Positions 12,829 through 25,605 of a stretch of 64,000 nucleotides of DNA are shown here, in pieces (within the stretch, counting starts at the first letter, position 1; every line of letters begins with the position of its first letter). Below the pieces are notes generated by a model. It searched no databases, was not told the origin of the DNA, and saw nothing but the letters and a program-made list of their open reading frames with translations. Both the position numbers and the translations under genes were made by a program. Origin of the DNA: Lytechinus pictus (lineage: Eukaryota > Echinodermata > Echinoidea > Temnopleuroida > Toxopneustidae); NCBI RefSeq assembly GCF_037042905.1, contig NC_087259.1:19736501-19800500 (forward strand), in the 5' to 3' direction.

Positions 12829-13929
12829 GGTGCCAGTTGACACTAGATGGATTCGCTATCTGGCTGGAATAATTTTGGGATATGAATAATCATGAAGTTA
12901 AAAAATAGTTAAAAGAACCAGAGCATAACATAAATCAATAAATTATTGATATGATGTTATGGTGGTTGAGGTGGGGCTGCAACAAAGTCTATACAGGCAC
13001 AAATGTTTTTTTTTTCTTGTCTAGGACTATTCTTATATCAACTTCGTTATTGGGGGGAAATCGTCATAATGAATTATTCATATGATATTCTATTATTTTG
13101 TTACAAATACATTTGTCCCACGCATGTCTGCCATAGGACCGAACTATTAGCACCTAGGTGAATCATAATAACCCATGGTAATCAAATGGGAACTTAAATC
13201 ATGTCACTGGGTCACTGGCCCTAAATATAGAATCATAGAATCATAATCATATAGATATATAGGCCTAGCAACAAGACTTAAACCGTAGGCCTATATTACA
13301 ATCCAATTGAAGCCGGTGACTTCATCCGCGTTTTATCTGTTTATGCAGACAGTATTTACAAATGAGATAAAATGTTGCCCTATGACAGACAACAAAACAA
13401 AATTCGATCCAATTACTGGGAGCAGCTGGGGCTTCAAATGGGTGCCATCTCCCGATCTCTACCTTATCTTCAAATGTCTTGCCCCCTTTTTCAAGACATT
13501 ATTTTGGTTAATCGGGTTACTTACAAACAGTTAACGAGTCGCAATACAGTTCATTCATTGTTCAGAAACATGGGCTGCGAATGTCGTCTGATTCTTCGTC
13601 AATTTATGGCGAAATTGGAACAGCGTTTTCCCGCCATTCAACTCTCGTTAACCACATTAACAAATCCCCCGTTCTTTCGATCTGGGGATGATTTCTCGGG
13701 AACCAACTGGTCCCTTCCCCGACTTGATGTCGTCGTCATCATCAGCAAGAACACCAATGCCTTCATGAAGACAATTATGGGCAGATTTCAAGGCTTCTTC
13801 CTGGTGCCCAACGGTCATTTTACTGGCGACGGACAGACGTTTGAATTCTGTCAATGTCTGTTGTTAATATTTGGATCTAGTTCTAGTCACACCTATCAAA
13901 CAGATGACAAAACGATCAATGATTTGCCA
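12829..13929. other. No confident gene; GC-richer patch at 13.6-13.86 kb
   Basis: Contains a 201-codon plus-strand frame (13372-13977) whose last part runs into the family A element at 13930 and matches no family I know. The opposite strand has an Asp-rich 65-codon frame after a CATTGACAG acceptor-like site. Neither is supported as coding. Two TAGGCCTA words lie at 13260 and 13286. Confidence 0.5.
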
Positions 13930-14505
13930 TTAAAGGTCAAGTCCACCCCAGAAAAGAATAATAACTTGAAGCAATAGAGAAAAATCAAACAAGCATAACA
14001 CTGAAAAAATCACCAAAATCGGATGTAAAATAAGAAAGTTATAACATTTTAAAGTTTTGCTTATTTTTCACAAAACAGTTATTTGCACATCTCAGTGACA
14101 TGCAAATGAGCGAGTCGATGATGTCCTTCACTCACTATTTTGTTTTATTGTTTGAGTAATACAATATTTTAATTTTTACAAATAAAGACCAACTCGATTG
14201 AACCTCAAAATGTTAAAACAATGGTAATACCTCATGTTCAGGGAGAAATGAAACTTTGTTTCACATGACAACGAGGAGAACATTAGAATATTTCATATAA
14301 TGAAATACAAAAGAAATGGTGAGTGGGTGACGTCATCAGTCCCCTCATTTGCATACCGACCAGGATGTGCATATAACTGTTTTGTGAAATTAAGCAAAAG
14401 TTTAAAATGTCATAACTTTCTTACTTTACATCCGATTTTGATGAACTTTTCAGTGTTGTGCTTGTTTTATTTTTCTCCTTTTATTCAAATGGACTTGTCC
14501 TTTAA
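13930..14505. mobile_element. TTAAAGG inverted-repeat element, family A copy 2
   Basis: Same arms as the 8903 copy (TTAAAGGTCAAGTCCACCCC and GGACTTGTCCTTTAA) and the same module ATCGGATGTAAAATAAGAAA. Contains GTGACGTCATCAG and ATTTGCATACCGACCAGG near the middle. Confidence 0.85.
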
Positions 14506-14779
14506 AAGTAATATAGTAGCTTTGATCAGTCTGGAATAATATCGGTATTATGACATGGCTATGATTATGAAGGGGTGAAGACGTGTAACAATTCTCAAAG
14601 AAAATCGAAATCGAGCGAGCGAAGAGACTGAGCTTGTCATGGGGGCACTTTTGCATTTTCTAATCTAAAGTTAAATTGAAGGATTTTGTGCACACTATTT
14701 GATAATTTTGTGACTATTTTCAAATAAAAAAAACTAAATGTACAAAAAGTTTCCAACATTTCTGCGGGCAACTCCCCTG

Positions 14780-14806
14780 CCCCCCCCCCCCCCCCCCCCC
14801 CCCCCC
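14780..14806 (+). repeat. C27 homopolymer
   Basis: Longest uninterrupted C run in the window. It lies in a 66-codon spurious Pro-rich frame. Confidence 0.97.
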
Positions 14807-15062
14807 GCTGCGTACGGCCATGCCGTCACGCCTGCGAAACCACCGGCCCGACACGAGTTATTACGTTATTTTCAATGGGTTCCCCATGACATTTGCTCCT
14901 GTGACAAGAATTGCTCCGATGGAAAATCTGCACAATAAGGCAAACATAAAACCTAACCTCTAAAACGAAATAAACCCACATTGTTATCTTTACATTTTTC
15001 TGAACCAAAAACTCTATTCCAATCCTAACTATAACCCTAGATGCCCTCTGAGACATTAAGAC

Positions 15063-15332
15063 CAGGGGCCCGTCTTACAAAGAGTTGATCCGATCAATCG
15101 CAATTATGGAAAGCCAGCAAAGTCAACATATAAAATGCATGTTTGTTCCAAATTTGTTCTAGATACGAATGTATATCATAAATTCATTGATTTCTTGACA
15201 ATTTTGTGTGTTCTCGTTTGTTTACAAAGGACATTTTACAAGTTTCCTGTAGAAAAAATTATGACATTGACGGATTTCCATAGAGTTACGATTGATTGGA
15301 TCGCTCGTAACTCTTTGTAAGACGGGGTCCTG
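15063..15332. mobile_element. CAGGGGCCCGTCTTACAAAGAG MITE
   Basis: Left CAGGGGCCCGTCTTACAAAG and GATCCGATCAATCGCAAT; right GATTGGATCGCTCGTAACTC then TTTGTAAGACGGGGTCCTG. The arms pair over about 45 bases. Short 61-residue frames inside are not genes. Confidence 0.8.
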
Positions 15333-17258
15333 ATCAAATGTCGCAGGAGGAAATGTCGTGTCACCTTCCAATTGCATACCATCGGTCAATTTGGAGTCGT
15401 TTTCGCTGGTGTGACCGCCCCTGGTGTGACTTGAGGCCCTACCTTGTACATGTCAATGGTATTCCATAGACCAATTTCCATCGCTATTATCAGGATCTAT
15501 TAAAAGGTTTCTTCAAAACTAATATGAGGGTAATATAATTAGAATAGATAGTATATTCGAATGACCCGTTTTCAATACAATAGGAGGGAAGATGGGTAAG
15601 TGGTCTAATCTTTTAAATTGAGACTTTCAAATGCCACTGACGCACACAAATGAAATTACGCCAAATTGTAAAAAAAATACACTGTAATTTAGAGTTCAGA
15701 ATTTTTCGAAAGAATGAACACCAAACGGAGGAGGTCCTACTGTCTGCATTGGTGTGTTTTGTTCAATTGAAAAACGAGGCCTTGAGATTCTAGGACCTCC
15801 CATATCAATATGCCTAAAGAAGAAGCCTCATCGTGAAGGGAAAAAATAACGAAGCCAGATAAAACGGTCAAATTATAGACTTAAAGACTCAACAAAATAA
15901 ATATACCCATCTAATTTTCATCCGTATTGTTTGCGCGCTTTCTTTATAAGAAAGTAAAGCGAGGACAAATTACAGCCGAAAAAGAACTGAAGTTGATGAT
16001 ATCAAATTAAAATGTTAATATGGCATCGAATGTCCATCTTTGTTATATTCAAAATTGGTTATTTATTTCAGAGAGCTAATCTTTGCCGACAGACGACTTA
16101 ATCTAAACTACCATGAAACTATTAGACTTTCTGTATTCTATCATTTATTCCTTTTTGAAAGCGGGAGGCGGAGGGGGGGGGGTGCAGAGTTAGTTAGTTA
16201 TTTGTTTTTCCGAAGGTTGCAACTGATCTAATAGCGACTTGATTCAAACAAACCGATGAAACGTTGCGTTAGGCCGTACAGATGTATGTCGAAATTAGCT
16301 AAAATCTTGACATTTCTGTTCACAAACTGATTCTTTTTTTTCAGGATAGGCCCAAGTCTAGAAAACACAATTTAAAATACCCATGGCTGCTCCCGCAATT
16401 GCAGATGGCGTTCAAATTGCCGTCGTTTCTTAAAGTCATTATTATTGTATATGCGTACAGGATCTTTTAGTTTTATTAAACAAAATTTTACCGAAGTTCT
16501 TCCAAACTGAACGGGTATAATCGATGTATCTTTTTCAATCATAACGTTCTGGATAAAGAAAAGGAAAGTATACCTCTCTTCTTTATTCTATTTCTTTCTT
16601 TCTTTCTGTTTTGAAAATTTTTACCTTTTATTTGTTGGCCAAAAAGCAATTATTTAAACAGTGTATGCAGTACATATTACTCCCATAATTTATATTAACC
16701 AGCCTCCTCTTCGGCCTCCCCCTTCCCTCTCAAATCAATTATTTCTCCCTCCCTTTCATAAAATTAAATACCCAGTTTTCTCACTCTCACTCAATCTCCA
16801 CTAAGAAACCCAACATCATTTTGAAGAGCAATTACTTGACAAAAATGTAGAACAGATTTTGGCAAATTCTTTTCAACAAAAAAAGCCCGCTGAGGTTCTC
16901 ATAAAAGTTTTTTTTTAATTCAATTTAGTAGGTCCTGCAATGAAAATGTTTAATGATAATATGTGTGAGCTCAATGGGTCATAACCTGCTCCATACATTT
17001 GAAAAAGGCCATCGAAACAGTGTTGTGTAAAGAGAAGTCGGTGACGAGGAGTATGGTGGGGAAAATTTGAATGAAACGTGCTTGGCAAAAGATTTCTTTC
17101 AGTTGCATTCCGAATAAGGGAAGGGGGTGAGTATGCCTACAAATAAGTTCCGAACATTTTGTTTTCTTAATAATCTATTCTTTTACTGAACAAGATAATC
17201 AAACATAGAATTACGAACTGAAAAATCAAGACACCGGTAAAATTCCGGAATAAAGAGT
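15333..17258. other. No gene recognised
   Basis: About 1.9 kb. Possible remnants of a CACACCA..GGTGTGACC short element at 15360-15430; a G9 run near 16174. Otherwise unique AT-rich sequence. Confidence 0.5.
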
Positions 17259-17846
17259 TTAAAGGGATGGTCCGGGCTGAAAATATTTATATCTAAATAA
17301 ATAGAGTAAAATTCACAGAGTAAACAAGTAACAAAGTTATTTAATTTCAATGTTTAGAAATATTTTGTGAAAACGGTTATATGCGCATCGTCATGAATAT
17401 TCATTAGGTGGACTGATGATGTCACATCCCCACTTTCCTTTTTCTTATTTTATTACATGAAATCATAAATGTTTAATTTTTCATAGATGTGTAAATGATG
17501 TGTCTCCATTATGATGAAATAAGTTGCGGCAATAAATAACTAATGCACTTAATCAGTTGTCAATCCAATTCATTGGTTTAGTTCTTGGTAGAACAAATTT
17601 ATTGAATAAACCTAATTTCATATAATAAAAAATAAAGAACAAGTGGGGATATGACATCATCAGCCCACCTAATGAATATTCATAAAGACATGCCTAAAAG
17701 TGTTTCACCGGAATAATGCAAGTCTTTAAAATTCAATAACTTTGTTATTTGTTATCCGATTTTGATCAAATTTTCAGCATTTTGCTCTGTGAATTTTACT
17801 CTATTTATTGAGATATAAATATCTCCAGCCTGCACCATCCCTTTAA
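17259..17846. mobile_element. TTAAAGGGATGGTCC inverted-repeat element, family B copy 1
   Basis: Ends TTTAAAGGGATGGTCCGGGC and CACCATCCCTTTAA. Internal ATATTTATATCTAAATAAAT and its inverted partner, GATGATGTCACATCCCC and the inverted GATATGACATCATCAGCCC. The right arm has ATCCGATTTTGATCAAATTT, the module shared with family A. TTAA at both ends. Confidence 0.85.
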
Positions 17847-19689
17847 TAGCATTAAACAGGAGATATGTAAAAAGAGAAAGTTCTTCCATATGTTTCTTTA
17901 ACTGAAAGACGTATGTCACGATTTATACAATATTCCACCCCCCCCCCCCCCGGGTTTCCAGCCCACAAAGACACATGGCAAGATAAAAATATAAATCACT
18001 GTATTCTTACCCGTCAAAATGTTCCATCGGATATTTATGAGATTTTTGTTTAGAAATTGAAATCCATATAGCTAGAAGACGTCATAAATGTAAATTTATC
18101 ATCCATGCGTTACCATAAATCCCAGTGTAAAAAAAAATTGTAAGCAAAACTATGAGAACGAAAAGGTTCGTGCATCAGGCGCACAAAAAAAGAAAATACA
18201 TACGGTGTCACGTGTTGTTATTTCGAAACTAGTCGAGAATTTCATCCCTATCAAATATTGATAGTGGAGACTTCGGTATGTCCACTATGAGAGGTGTCGG
18301 TGCGAATAAAATGATAAAAGCAAAATAAGAAAACATTTATGGGAGAAAAATATGAATAAAAGATATGACAATTGCAAACAGCGGTGCGAAGCAAGACAGA
18401 AGGGGTTTGGAAGGTCCCCATAAACTATTCCATAGTGATATCACTCATGTCTATCCTATATCAAAGGTCATGACCTCGTCAACTATTCTTGACACGTGAC
18501 ATTAAAGAAATGGAATTTATGGCATAGGAGGTGTCCTTTTTTCAGACTCTCTTGTTTATCACATCAAGAAATAATAATTTGTTTTGTCAAGCGCATTTGC
18601 TTTACAACTTATATCGTGTTGTGATAATGAAATAGGTATACTCATGAAAACCATCGTGGGCTAACATGACCTTGAACTTAATCTGTGGTGTTTAATTAGA
18701 TTTCAACCCCCGTAGAAGCCTTGAAATAGACTATGGCAAATTGAACTTCAAGAAAAATACAAATCTGTCAGAGATGTTGTCACAAGTCGCATAACCTGAA
18801 AGTACTATTGGACTGGAGGATCGTTCCCATTGGCAGTGTGTGTTGACCATGTCAAATGTTAGTAAGCATCATGACCCCCAGGGCTTTATGCGCAACTCAT
18901 TTATTTACATTATGTACACGCACTTGCTTATAAGGGGTTGAGCACAACATGAGCTTCAAGAAGATGAGATATATAGGCCTACACCATTTTTAAAAATGGT
19001 GAGATGACAGTGCTAACAGTGCTAGTGAACTGAGAAATTTGCGTCTTGATTTTAGCCGATGGGCCTTTTGATATAATACAAACAAATTATTCTGACTTCT
19101 TTTGTCGGGTAGTTTTGCACTGGCAAACAATCGCAGGAAAAAAAAAGTGGAATATGAAATATCTCTCCAAATTGACTGGACTCTCGGGAACAAGATGACA
19201 ATTAAAGAATCCTCCTCGCAAGGCGCTGGAGTCCAATAAATTAATATAGGGGGATCGATTTATAGCAGATATGTTATGAGAATGTATTGATTATAAAGGT
19301 GTTGTTTAAAAATACGAAAAACACATTGTGTTGGGTGTTGGTATTAAATGCGGCGTGGAGTGATATTATTATACATTTGTTGTGTAATGAAATATGGTAT
19401 TTGGTTAGGGTGTCATAAAATGAGACGGGTTGTATTGATTGAAGAATGAAATGCATACACAACACGCATCAAAATTAGGTAAGACACGAGACTGTGAAGT
19501 GGGGAAGATAAATGATGAGGAAAATGTATAACTGAGAATGAAAGCGATTTTCAACAGGACTTTTAAAAGCTAGGTATTGGCAATTTATTAACTTCCTGCT
19601 TTTTATTTCTCTATTCTTCATTTTCTTTCTGTTTTATTTTCTGTTTATTTAATATTTTTATTTCCCTCTGTCATTTATCCATCATTCAT
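17847..19689. other. No gene recognised
   Basis: A C15 run at about 17937-17951, then unique AT-rich sequence. Minus-strand frames of 63-67 codons have no features. Confidence 0.55.
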
Positions 19690-19860
19690 TTCTTTCTTTT
19701 GTCTTGCATTTTCCTTCTTTCCTTCTTTCTTTCTTTCTTTCTTTTTTCTTCATCTCCTTCTTTCTTTTTTTCATTCATACTTTCTTTCTTCCTTTCCTTT
19801 TCTTTCTTTCATTTTCTTTCTTTCTTTCTTTCCTTTTCTTTCTTTATTTCTTTCTCTCTT
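19690..19860. repeat. TTTC pyrimidine microsatellite
   Basis: Dense CTTTCTTTCTTT repeats with scattered CC and ATT. It generates a spurious 150-codon Phe/Ser frame. It lies directly before the element at 19881. Confidence 0.95.
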
Positions 19861-19880
19861 CTCCGATTATAGGACATAAT

Positions 19881-20150
19881 CACTGGCGTACAGATTGGGG
19901 ATGCGTGGGGGCCACAGACCCCCTAAATTCTTACTACGAAGAAAAAAAATGGAGAAAGAGAAATAAAGATAGGAAAATAGGAAATATTACACTATTACCT
20001 GAATATTATATCAGAATATTTCACAAACATAAATGCTGTATTAAAAGGTCACAAATTTTGCTTGCTCACAGCTTCTTATTTTTATTTTGCCCTATTCGCC
20101 ATACCTGGCCCCTCAAAATTTTTGGGTTATTACGCCGCGCCGGCTGGGCA
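19881..20150. mobile_element. CACTGGCGTACAGA element, second copy
   Basis: Left end CACTGGCGTACAGATTGG; the right part has TGGCCCCTCAAAATTTTTGG and TTATTACGCCGCGCC, the same order as in the 3231 element but longer. No clean target duplication was found, so the right boundary is approximate. Confidence 0.5.
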
Positions 20151-20782
20151 GAATAATCTTCAAAGACAAAAATAGTATTATAGGCCCTATGAAAAAGCCA
20201 TTGGAAATTTTCGGACCCCTTTATTTGGAGTATTTGTGACCAACCTCAAGAAATATCTCTTTTACTCGGCTTTGTTATGGCATGGACCTATTTGTAATAG
20301 GTCCATGGTTATGGCCAGGAGGGCACAGAAATGAAAACTGACTAGGTTGGGGCATGGAGCTGCTCCGTTAGTATCTCCATGGACATGATGGAAGGGGGTA
20401 TAGAGTAATTAGTATAGAGTATAGACCTTTTTAGCTTGGACCACGGACGGACCAAAGGATTTAGGGATTTGGGCCAAACTTCCGAAAGGTATATAGTTAG
20501 GTGTGTCATTCATATAATAAGACAAGAATTCCAGAATGCTAGATCATGAAATCATTTTTTTTTTTGTAGTTTGGATCTTGGCCAAACAGTCTGCCAAAAG
20601 AAATAGGTAATAAGGTTTTTACCGCCGACAATACTTCGCTATGCTGAATATGGAGGTCAAATCATTAGGTACATTCACCTTTTCTGGTTCTGAGCAAATT
20701 TCTAACAAGATCCCTCATCCTCCATCTTCTCACACTCTCTCTCTCTTTCTATATCTCTGCACCCCCTCCTTCATAACCATAG

Positions 20783-21867
20783 GGCCCGTATTCTGAAGTC
20801 AGGTTTAACTTAAACCATGGTCTAACTCTGTGCTAGAATTATGGAAAGCCAAATACGTCACATGTTTCCTAACATTGTATGTTTCTTGTACTTACTGTAC
20901 TCTTTCCTAGCTCGTGAATGGTAAAGAAAGCTATCTTATCTATCCTTCCAAAATTATACTGTTAGGCTGCGTTTATGCGACCTCAAGCCAGAATCATGAT
21001 TTGAATCATGATTTGAATCATGATTCAAAACACAAACATGAATCACAATATCACAGAATCAGCGTTTAGACGACCTTCATTCCAATGCTGTTTCTCCTCA
21101 GATTCGGGCCAATCCAGTGCGCATCACTAGTGCGCAGTTTGACAGAGGAAGTTTTTCGCACGTGTTTCGGCTCTCGAAAAATCTTTTGCTTCCAGAATTC
21201 AGTCTATACCTCATTTTGTTTACTTCTATCATATTATAGGGTCCATATGCTTCTATTCATCTTGTTAGTTTATCCAAAATGGTGTTCGGAAGTGAATTTC
21301 AGCGTAGATCCAATTTAATATTGATACTGTATACTCAACACAACTGAGATCATTGTCCAGTTAATTAATTTACTAGAACTTGAAGTTGAAGACATGACCA
21401 AAAAATGAAAAGTAGTGGACGATGCGATGACCAACACAGAACTTGAACATGACAAGAAATGCATGCGTAGTACATAATCATGTACATACAATGAGCATAT
21501 AGAGCGCATTGAGCTTGGCAAGAGTCAAACCGAAAGTAGCCCGACACAACAGTGAGGTCATAGAATCATGATTGTAATCACGATGTCGTTTATTCGAACA
21601 TTTTCGTACGTGATTCTGCAGAAACGTCTTTCCAAACGCCCCCTTTTTCGTGTTTCATGTTTGTGATTCTAATCATGATTATATTCAATTTCGACTAAAC
21701 GCAATCGTGATTCTGCAGAATCATGATTTGAATCATGATTCAGATTCTAGGGTAAAAAAGTGGCGGATAAACGCACCCTTAGAGATGTATGTCACTATTG
21801 GCTCTCCATAGTTAAACCACAACTTTAAACCAGGCTTTAATTTAAACCCTACTTCAGAATACGGGCC
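20783..21867. mobile_element. GGCCCGTATTCTG-family MITE split by a second element
   Basis: Left end GGCCCGTATTCTGAAGTCAG at 20783 and right end CTTCAGAATACGGGCC at 21867, flanked by TAG on both sides. Removing 20965-21778 plus one TTA restores the arm structure seen in the 11100 copy, which shows that the second element jumped into this one. Confidence 0.85.
20965..21778. mobile_element. Nested inverted-repeat element with TTA target duplication
   Basis: Ends GGCTGCGTTTATGCGAC and GGCGGATAAACGCACCC are inverted repeats, flanked on both sides by TTA (20962-20964, 21779-21781), the 3-base TWA signature of PIF/Harbinger elements. Both subterminal regions carry iterated AATCATGATT palindromes. 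814 bases with no convincing reading frame, so non-autonomous. Confidence 0.8.
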
Positions 21868-24800
21868 TAGTTGTTTACCTATTTGTTTATCATCACCCAA
21901 TTTAAAGAAAATGGAGGGTAGAAATATTGCAGCTCTTTTGCGTTTAAACGCAAGTCAAAAAATCAATCGCAAGTCCAAAATGCGCGCTGTTGATTGGTTG
22001 AAAATGAAATTGCGCATGATTTTTAAAGATGCGTTTGATTGCAACTCTTTCTGCAACGGGCCCCTGCTTTGTTTGACATAAATCATATTGCTAATACTAC
22101 TCGAGGTATACAAGTACTGCGTCTACACATTGTTAACTGGATCACTCCATTGGCAGACATTACGGTATGTAATCTTTATACTCTAGCTTGCATTTTGCTC
22201 CATACTGAATAAAGTCTTCATATATTTTGTCATTTGTCGATCTTTGTTGGAAATGCAAAATAAACTCGTGAATCTTGGAAAGATAGAAAGTCTGTCTTCA
22301 TTTTCTTCTTCCTCCTCCCACTTTCTTAATCTCTTTCATCATGATTCCTTCATAACTATTTGCATCTGTCAATACATTACATGATTACGTGACACAAAGT
22401 GCGACAGACAGACAGATGACATAACGACTGTTCAGACAACTGTGAAAAGAATGTAGGTATTAACTGTTCTATCGCAGACCTATAAACTATAAACATGATA
22501 AAGGAAATGTTACCGCATGCGTTTCTCCTGAAAGGTAGAAAGTTAGCCAAGCTTGAAAACGTAAACGCATACAAAAAAATGATACAAGCGCGAAAATTAC
22601 TTTGAATGGATGTTCCTCGAATCTGCCACATCTGCGTATTATCTCATATTAGAGAGAAATTAATCGATAACAACATTAATTTTTCACACATTTAATTTTG
22701 ATCGTGTCCTTGAGATCAGATCTCATTGACCAAAATAATCACTAAGAGATCAACTAAATAAGCTTGTGTTATTGTATTCATTTGAGGATATTGTATCATG
22801 ATACACGTTGCTTCCGAGTTCACTTTAACCGTAATTAAGCTGATTTGTGAAATGTCTCTGTAAATGATTCCTTGAGCACTGTGACAGTCCATAATATAGA
22901 TACAAAATAAAGAGTGAAGGTATCAAAGACTCCACACTTACCCAGAGTTGTGAAGATAACTTTCAGTATGAGGGGTAACAATCAAGATGACGGCTACTAT
23001 ACTGGTAAGCACGCAAATCGTCTGAACCTCCATTTTGTGTCCTTGCTTCCTTCCAATAGGCAGAAAATGTTCCAAAATAAGTCCACGAAGTTCTGATCCC
23101 TGTTAAAATATCCACAACTAAATAAAGGATGTGATAGGTTTATTGGACCATCGGTGATCTCCTAGAATTGTGTTCAAAATGATAACTGAAAAGTGCTTCT
23201 GTCTGATCAATCAATTAAATGCCAATTATACTTTAGTCGGGGAGATGTCAGTGTATAAAGATACCACAGAAAAGCTCATTTCGAGATGATCCTTTCAGTA
23301 AGTAATTGAACTTCTTTGAGTACGTTGACTTCTATATAAGCGCCTTCCTTTGTGCATGTACTTTAAAAATATTGGTTTCTATTATACCGAGACAATAAAG
23401 TAAATAATTGAACAAACATGGTTCAAACTGCAGACGCTCTAAGGGTAATCACTCACAATTTTGTTACCACAAGATTATGTTTGGAGTTCCACTCCCGGTA
23501 AACATTGTGAAATCGTTTTGCAAACTTTGGTGAATTCGATTGGTTACAAAACCATTCGAAGTGATTCACATCCGAAGCATAAATGTAGGAGAATAATACC
23601 AGCATATACCAAGGAGTTAGGACCATAAAAATCGCCTAAATATCCGCAGCTTCCTTCGATACAACTCTCCACTTTACGCTAAATTAGTTAATGATCGTTG
23701 AAGTTTGAAACTGATACATTATGGGGTAAATGTGTCTCCGGCTTTTGACGTTTGAGGCTGTTTGGGTCTGGAAAGTTTAACAAATGGTATTGCCCTCTTT
23801 CCGCGTTTCTAAAAGGAAGTTCTTTACGTGGGCGGCAAATGAGTAGAGTACTTAACGTTGAAATGTAAGAGAAGCACCACATGAATTTTAATCCATACTC
23901 CAGATATCGCCAAAATTAACACATATATCGAAGGAAAATGATAGCAATGACGATAATTACTTTAAAAGGTGATTACTGGCATCACATTCTTCTGAAGATT
24001 CACATATAATTGGCCAGGTGAAAGAAGAGAAGAACATTAGATCTAAAATTGATTTGTCAATTGGATATTTGGCGTTGATGTAGTCAGCGGCGGGTCAGCT
24101 CAGGTACAATATTTGCCATATCGTGAAGTTATGCAGAGAAGTGCAACCCACCTTTTCCCGTCGCAATCCAGTTAGGGGGTTGCAGACTTTATCCCATTGA
24201 GGTGATCAGCGGTCGAACAAGGACGATCCGTAGATAAGTGAGATTCTTTGCTTTGAGGTACTTAACTGAGATAGAGTTTTGATTAGAGGTATTAAAGCGA
24301 AGGCATTGAACGGATCATTATGGAAACGAGACGTTTATAATCTCATGTATGACAAGAGGCCCACGGCTCAGAGTTAAATCCAGATGAAAATATTATATAT
24401 CCACGCAAGGTTTAACAACGTTAGAAACCTAAATGTATAGTCGTGATATTCGCATTTCTCAGGTATCCTAAATAATATATGTGTATTACAATTTGACTTC
24501 AAAGTCGAAATTATAATTATAACGAGGAAAGTAATCACATTCAAAATCAAATTACCAAAGTAGGCCTATATGTGAGTTATCCACAAGAATCCACGTAATC
24601 TCGAAACAATCTAGTTAAGGTCCATCAACATCAACATCCAAGAGAAACAAGGAATTATTCTGCGAAGGCAAAGCGAAATGATAGGGGTAACAAGAGTTCC
24701 ATACACTGCACACTGGTATGCATGAAGATCACCTCGCATGCCCTTGAGCTCAAAATATTATTCCAAACACCAAGCGTTCCGTAAAACTCAACCAAAATGA

Positions 24801-25605
24801 TCCCTTTGGAAGACAAAACGGTTGCTCTTCAAGTTCTCGTTGACACAAAACTCGACTTTTCGCTGAAAAAGACAAGTGGGTCGTCCCAAGCAGAGAGAAA
24901 TAATTACTATCCAGCCGCCCTAAAGCAGTCAATTTCGATCTCGATTTACCCCCTAATGATGCGGAGGGTTTGATAGACGTATTGTATTCAGAATGATCAC
25001 CCTCATCAGCTGGGGTGTCATCAGAAAGAAGTGACGAGCTCGCGAAATGTCGTCTGCGGGTTGCAAAAAGAAGTGAAACGCTATTGGTCAAAGTTTCCGG
25101 GTAATGCTCACAAATCAGGAAGTTTGAAAGGATGGCGATGATGAATTATCTCCTATTTATAATCCTCCTCCCATTCGTACCTTGGATGCTCAGCTGCTAG
25201 CTGTCATTAGTGGTGGCTTCTTTACCGCAGATGCAGAATGAATGACAGGTTATGAAGAATGGGGATCGTTCATAAACCTTGTTCTGTCGCAGGGTGCCGA
25301 GAACAACACTGGGTTGGTAATGTCTCGCCGCAAGCGGGCGTTCTAACGCAAGCGTGTGGCACACAGCTAGCTAGCTTTAATCATGGAGCTCCATGCTGTA
25401 ATCGTGTTGAGCAATATTACACATGCCAAGTATAAAAACAATTCTGATTGAGCCATGCAGAGAGGGACAAATTTAACTCGAATGAGTGAATGAGGTGTAT
25501 TGAATATTGGTGTATACATAGACATTTCTCTACTTTTACCATAGAAACTATCATATCAATAAATTCGAAATCTACGAGAGCTGCAGCAGCAACAACAAAT
25601 TAATT
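21868..25605. other. Mostly unique DNA, low in repeats
   Basis: The longest repeat-poor stretch before 48 kb. It holds the candidate signal-peptide exon at 22942. A 113-codon minus-strand frame at 24750-25091 contains no ATG. The 25.1-25.4 kb part has GC-richer text (GTCTCGCCGCAAGCGGGCG) that could be a promoter. Nothing is demonstrable. Confidence 0.45.
22942..23033 (-). CDS. Candidate first exon encoding a signal peptide
   Basis: Minus-strand ATG (23033) followed by 30 codons and a consensus donor TCTGG|GTAAGT. Residues 1-19 are MEVQTICVLTSIVAVILIV, a short polar start and a strong hydrophobic core, then TPHTES, a plausible signal-peptidase region. Two bases are left for the next exon. A TATA-like TTATATAGAA lies about 300 bases upstream (near 23335, minus). 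I could not find a convincing second exon down to 22 kb; a chance open frame is possible. No gene is named. Confidence 0.3.

Noticed and set aside
13372-13977. 201-codon plus-strand frame
   Set aside because: No recognisable domain; its 3' part enters a family A transposon at 13930, and overlapping frames are open on the other strand.
19704-20156. 150-codon Phe/Ser-rich frame
   Set aside because: Product of the TTTC microsatellite running into the CACTGGCGTA element.
24750-25091. 113-codon minus-strand frame
   Set aside because: Contains no ATG, matches no family I know, and has only weak internal donor sites.
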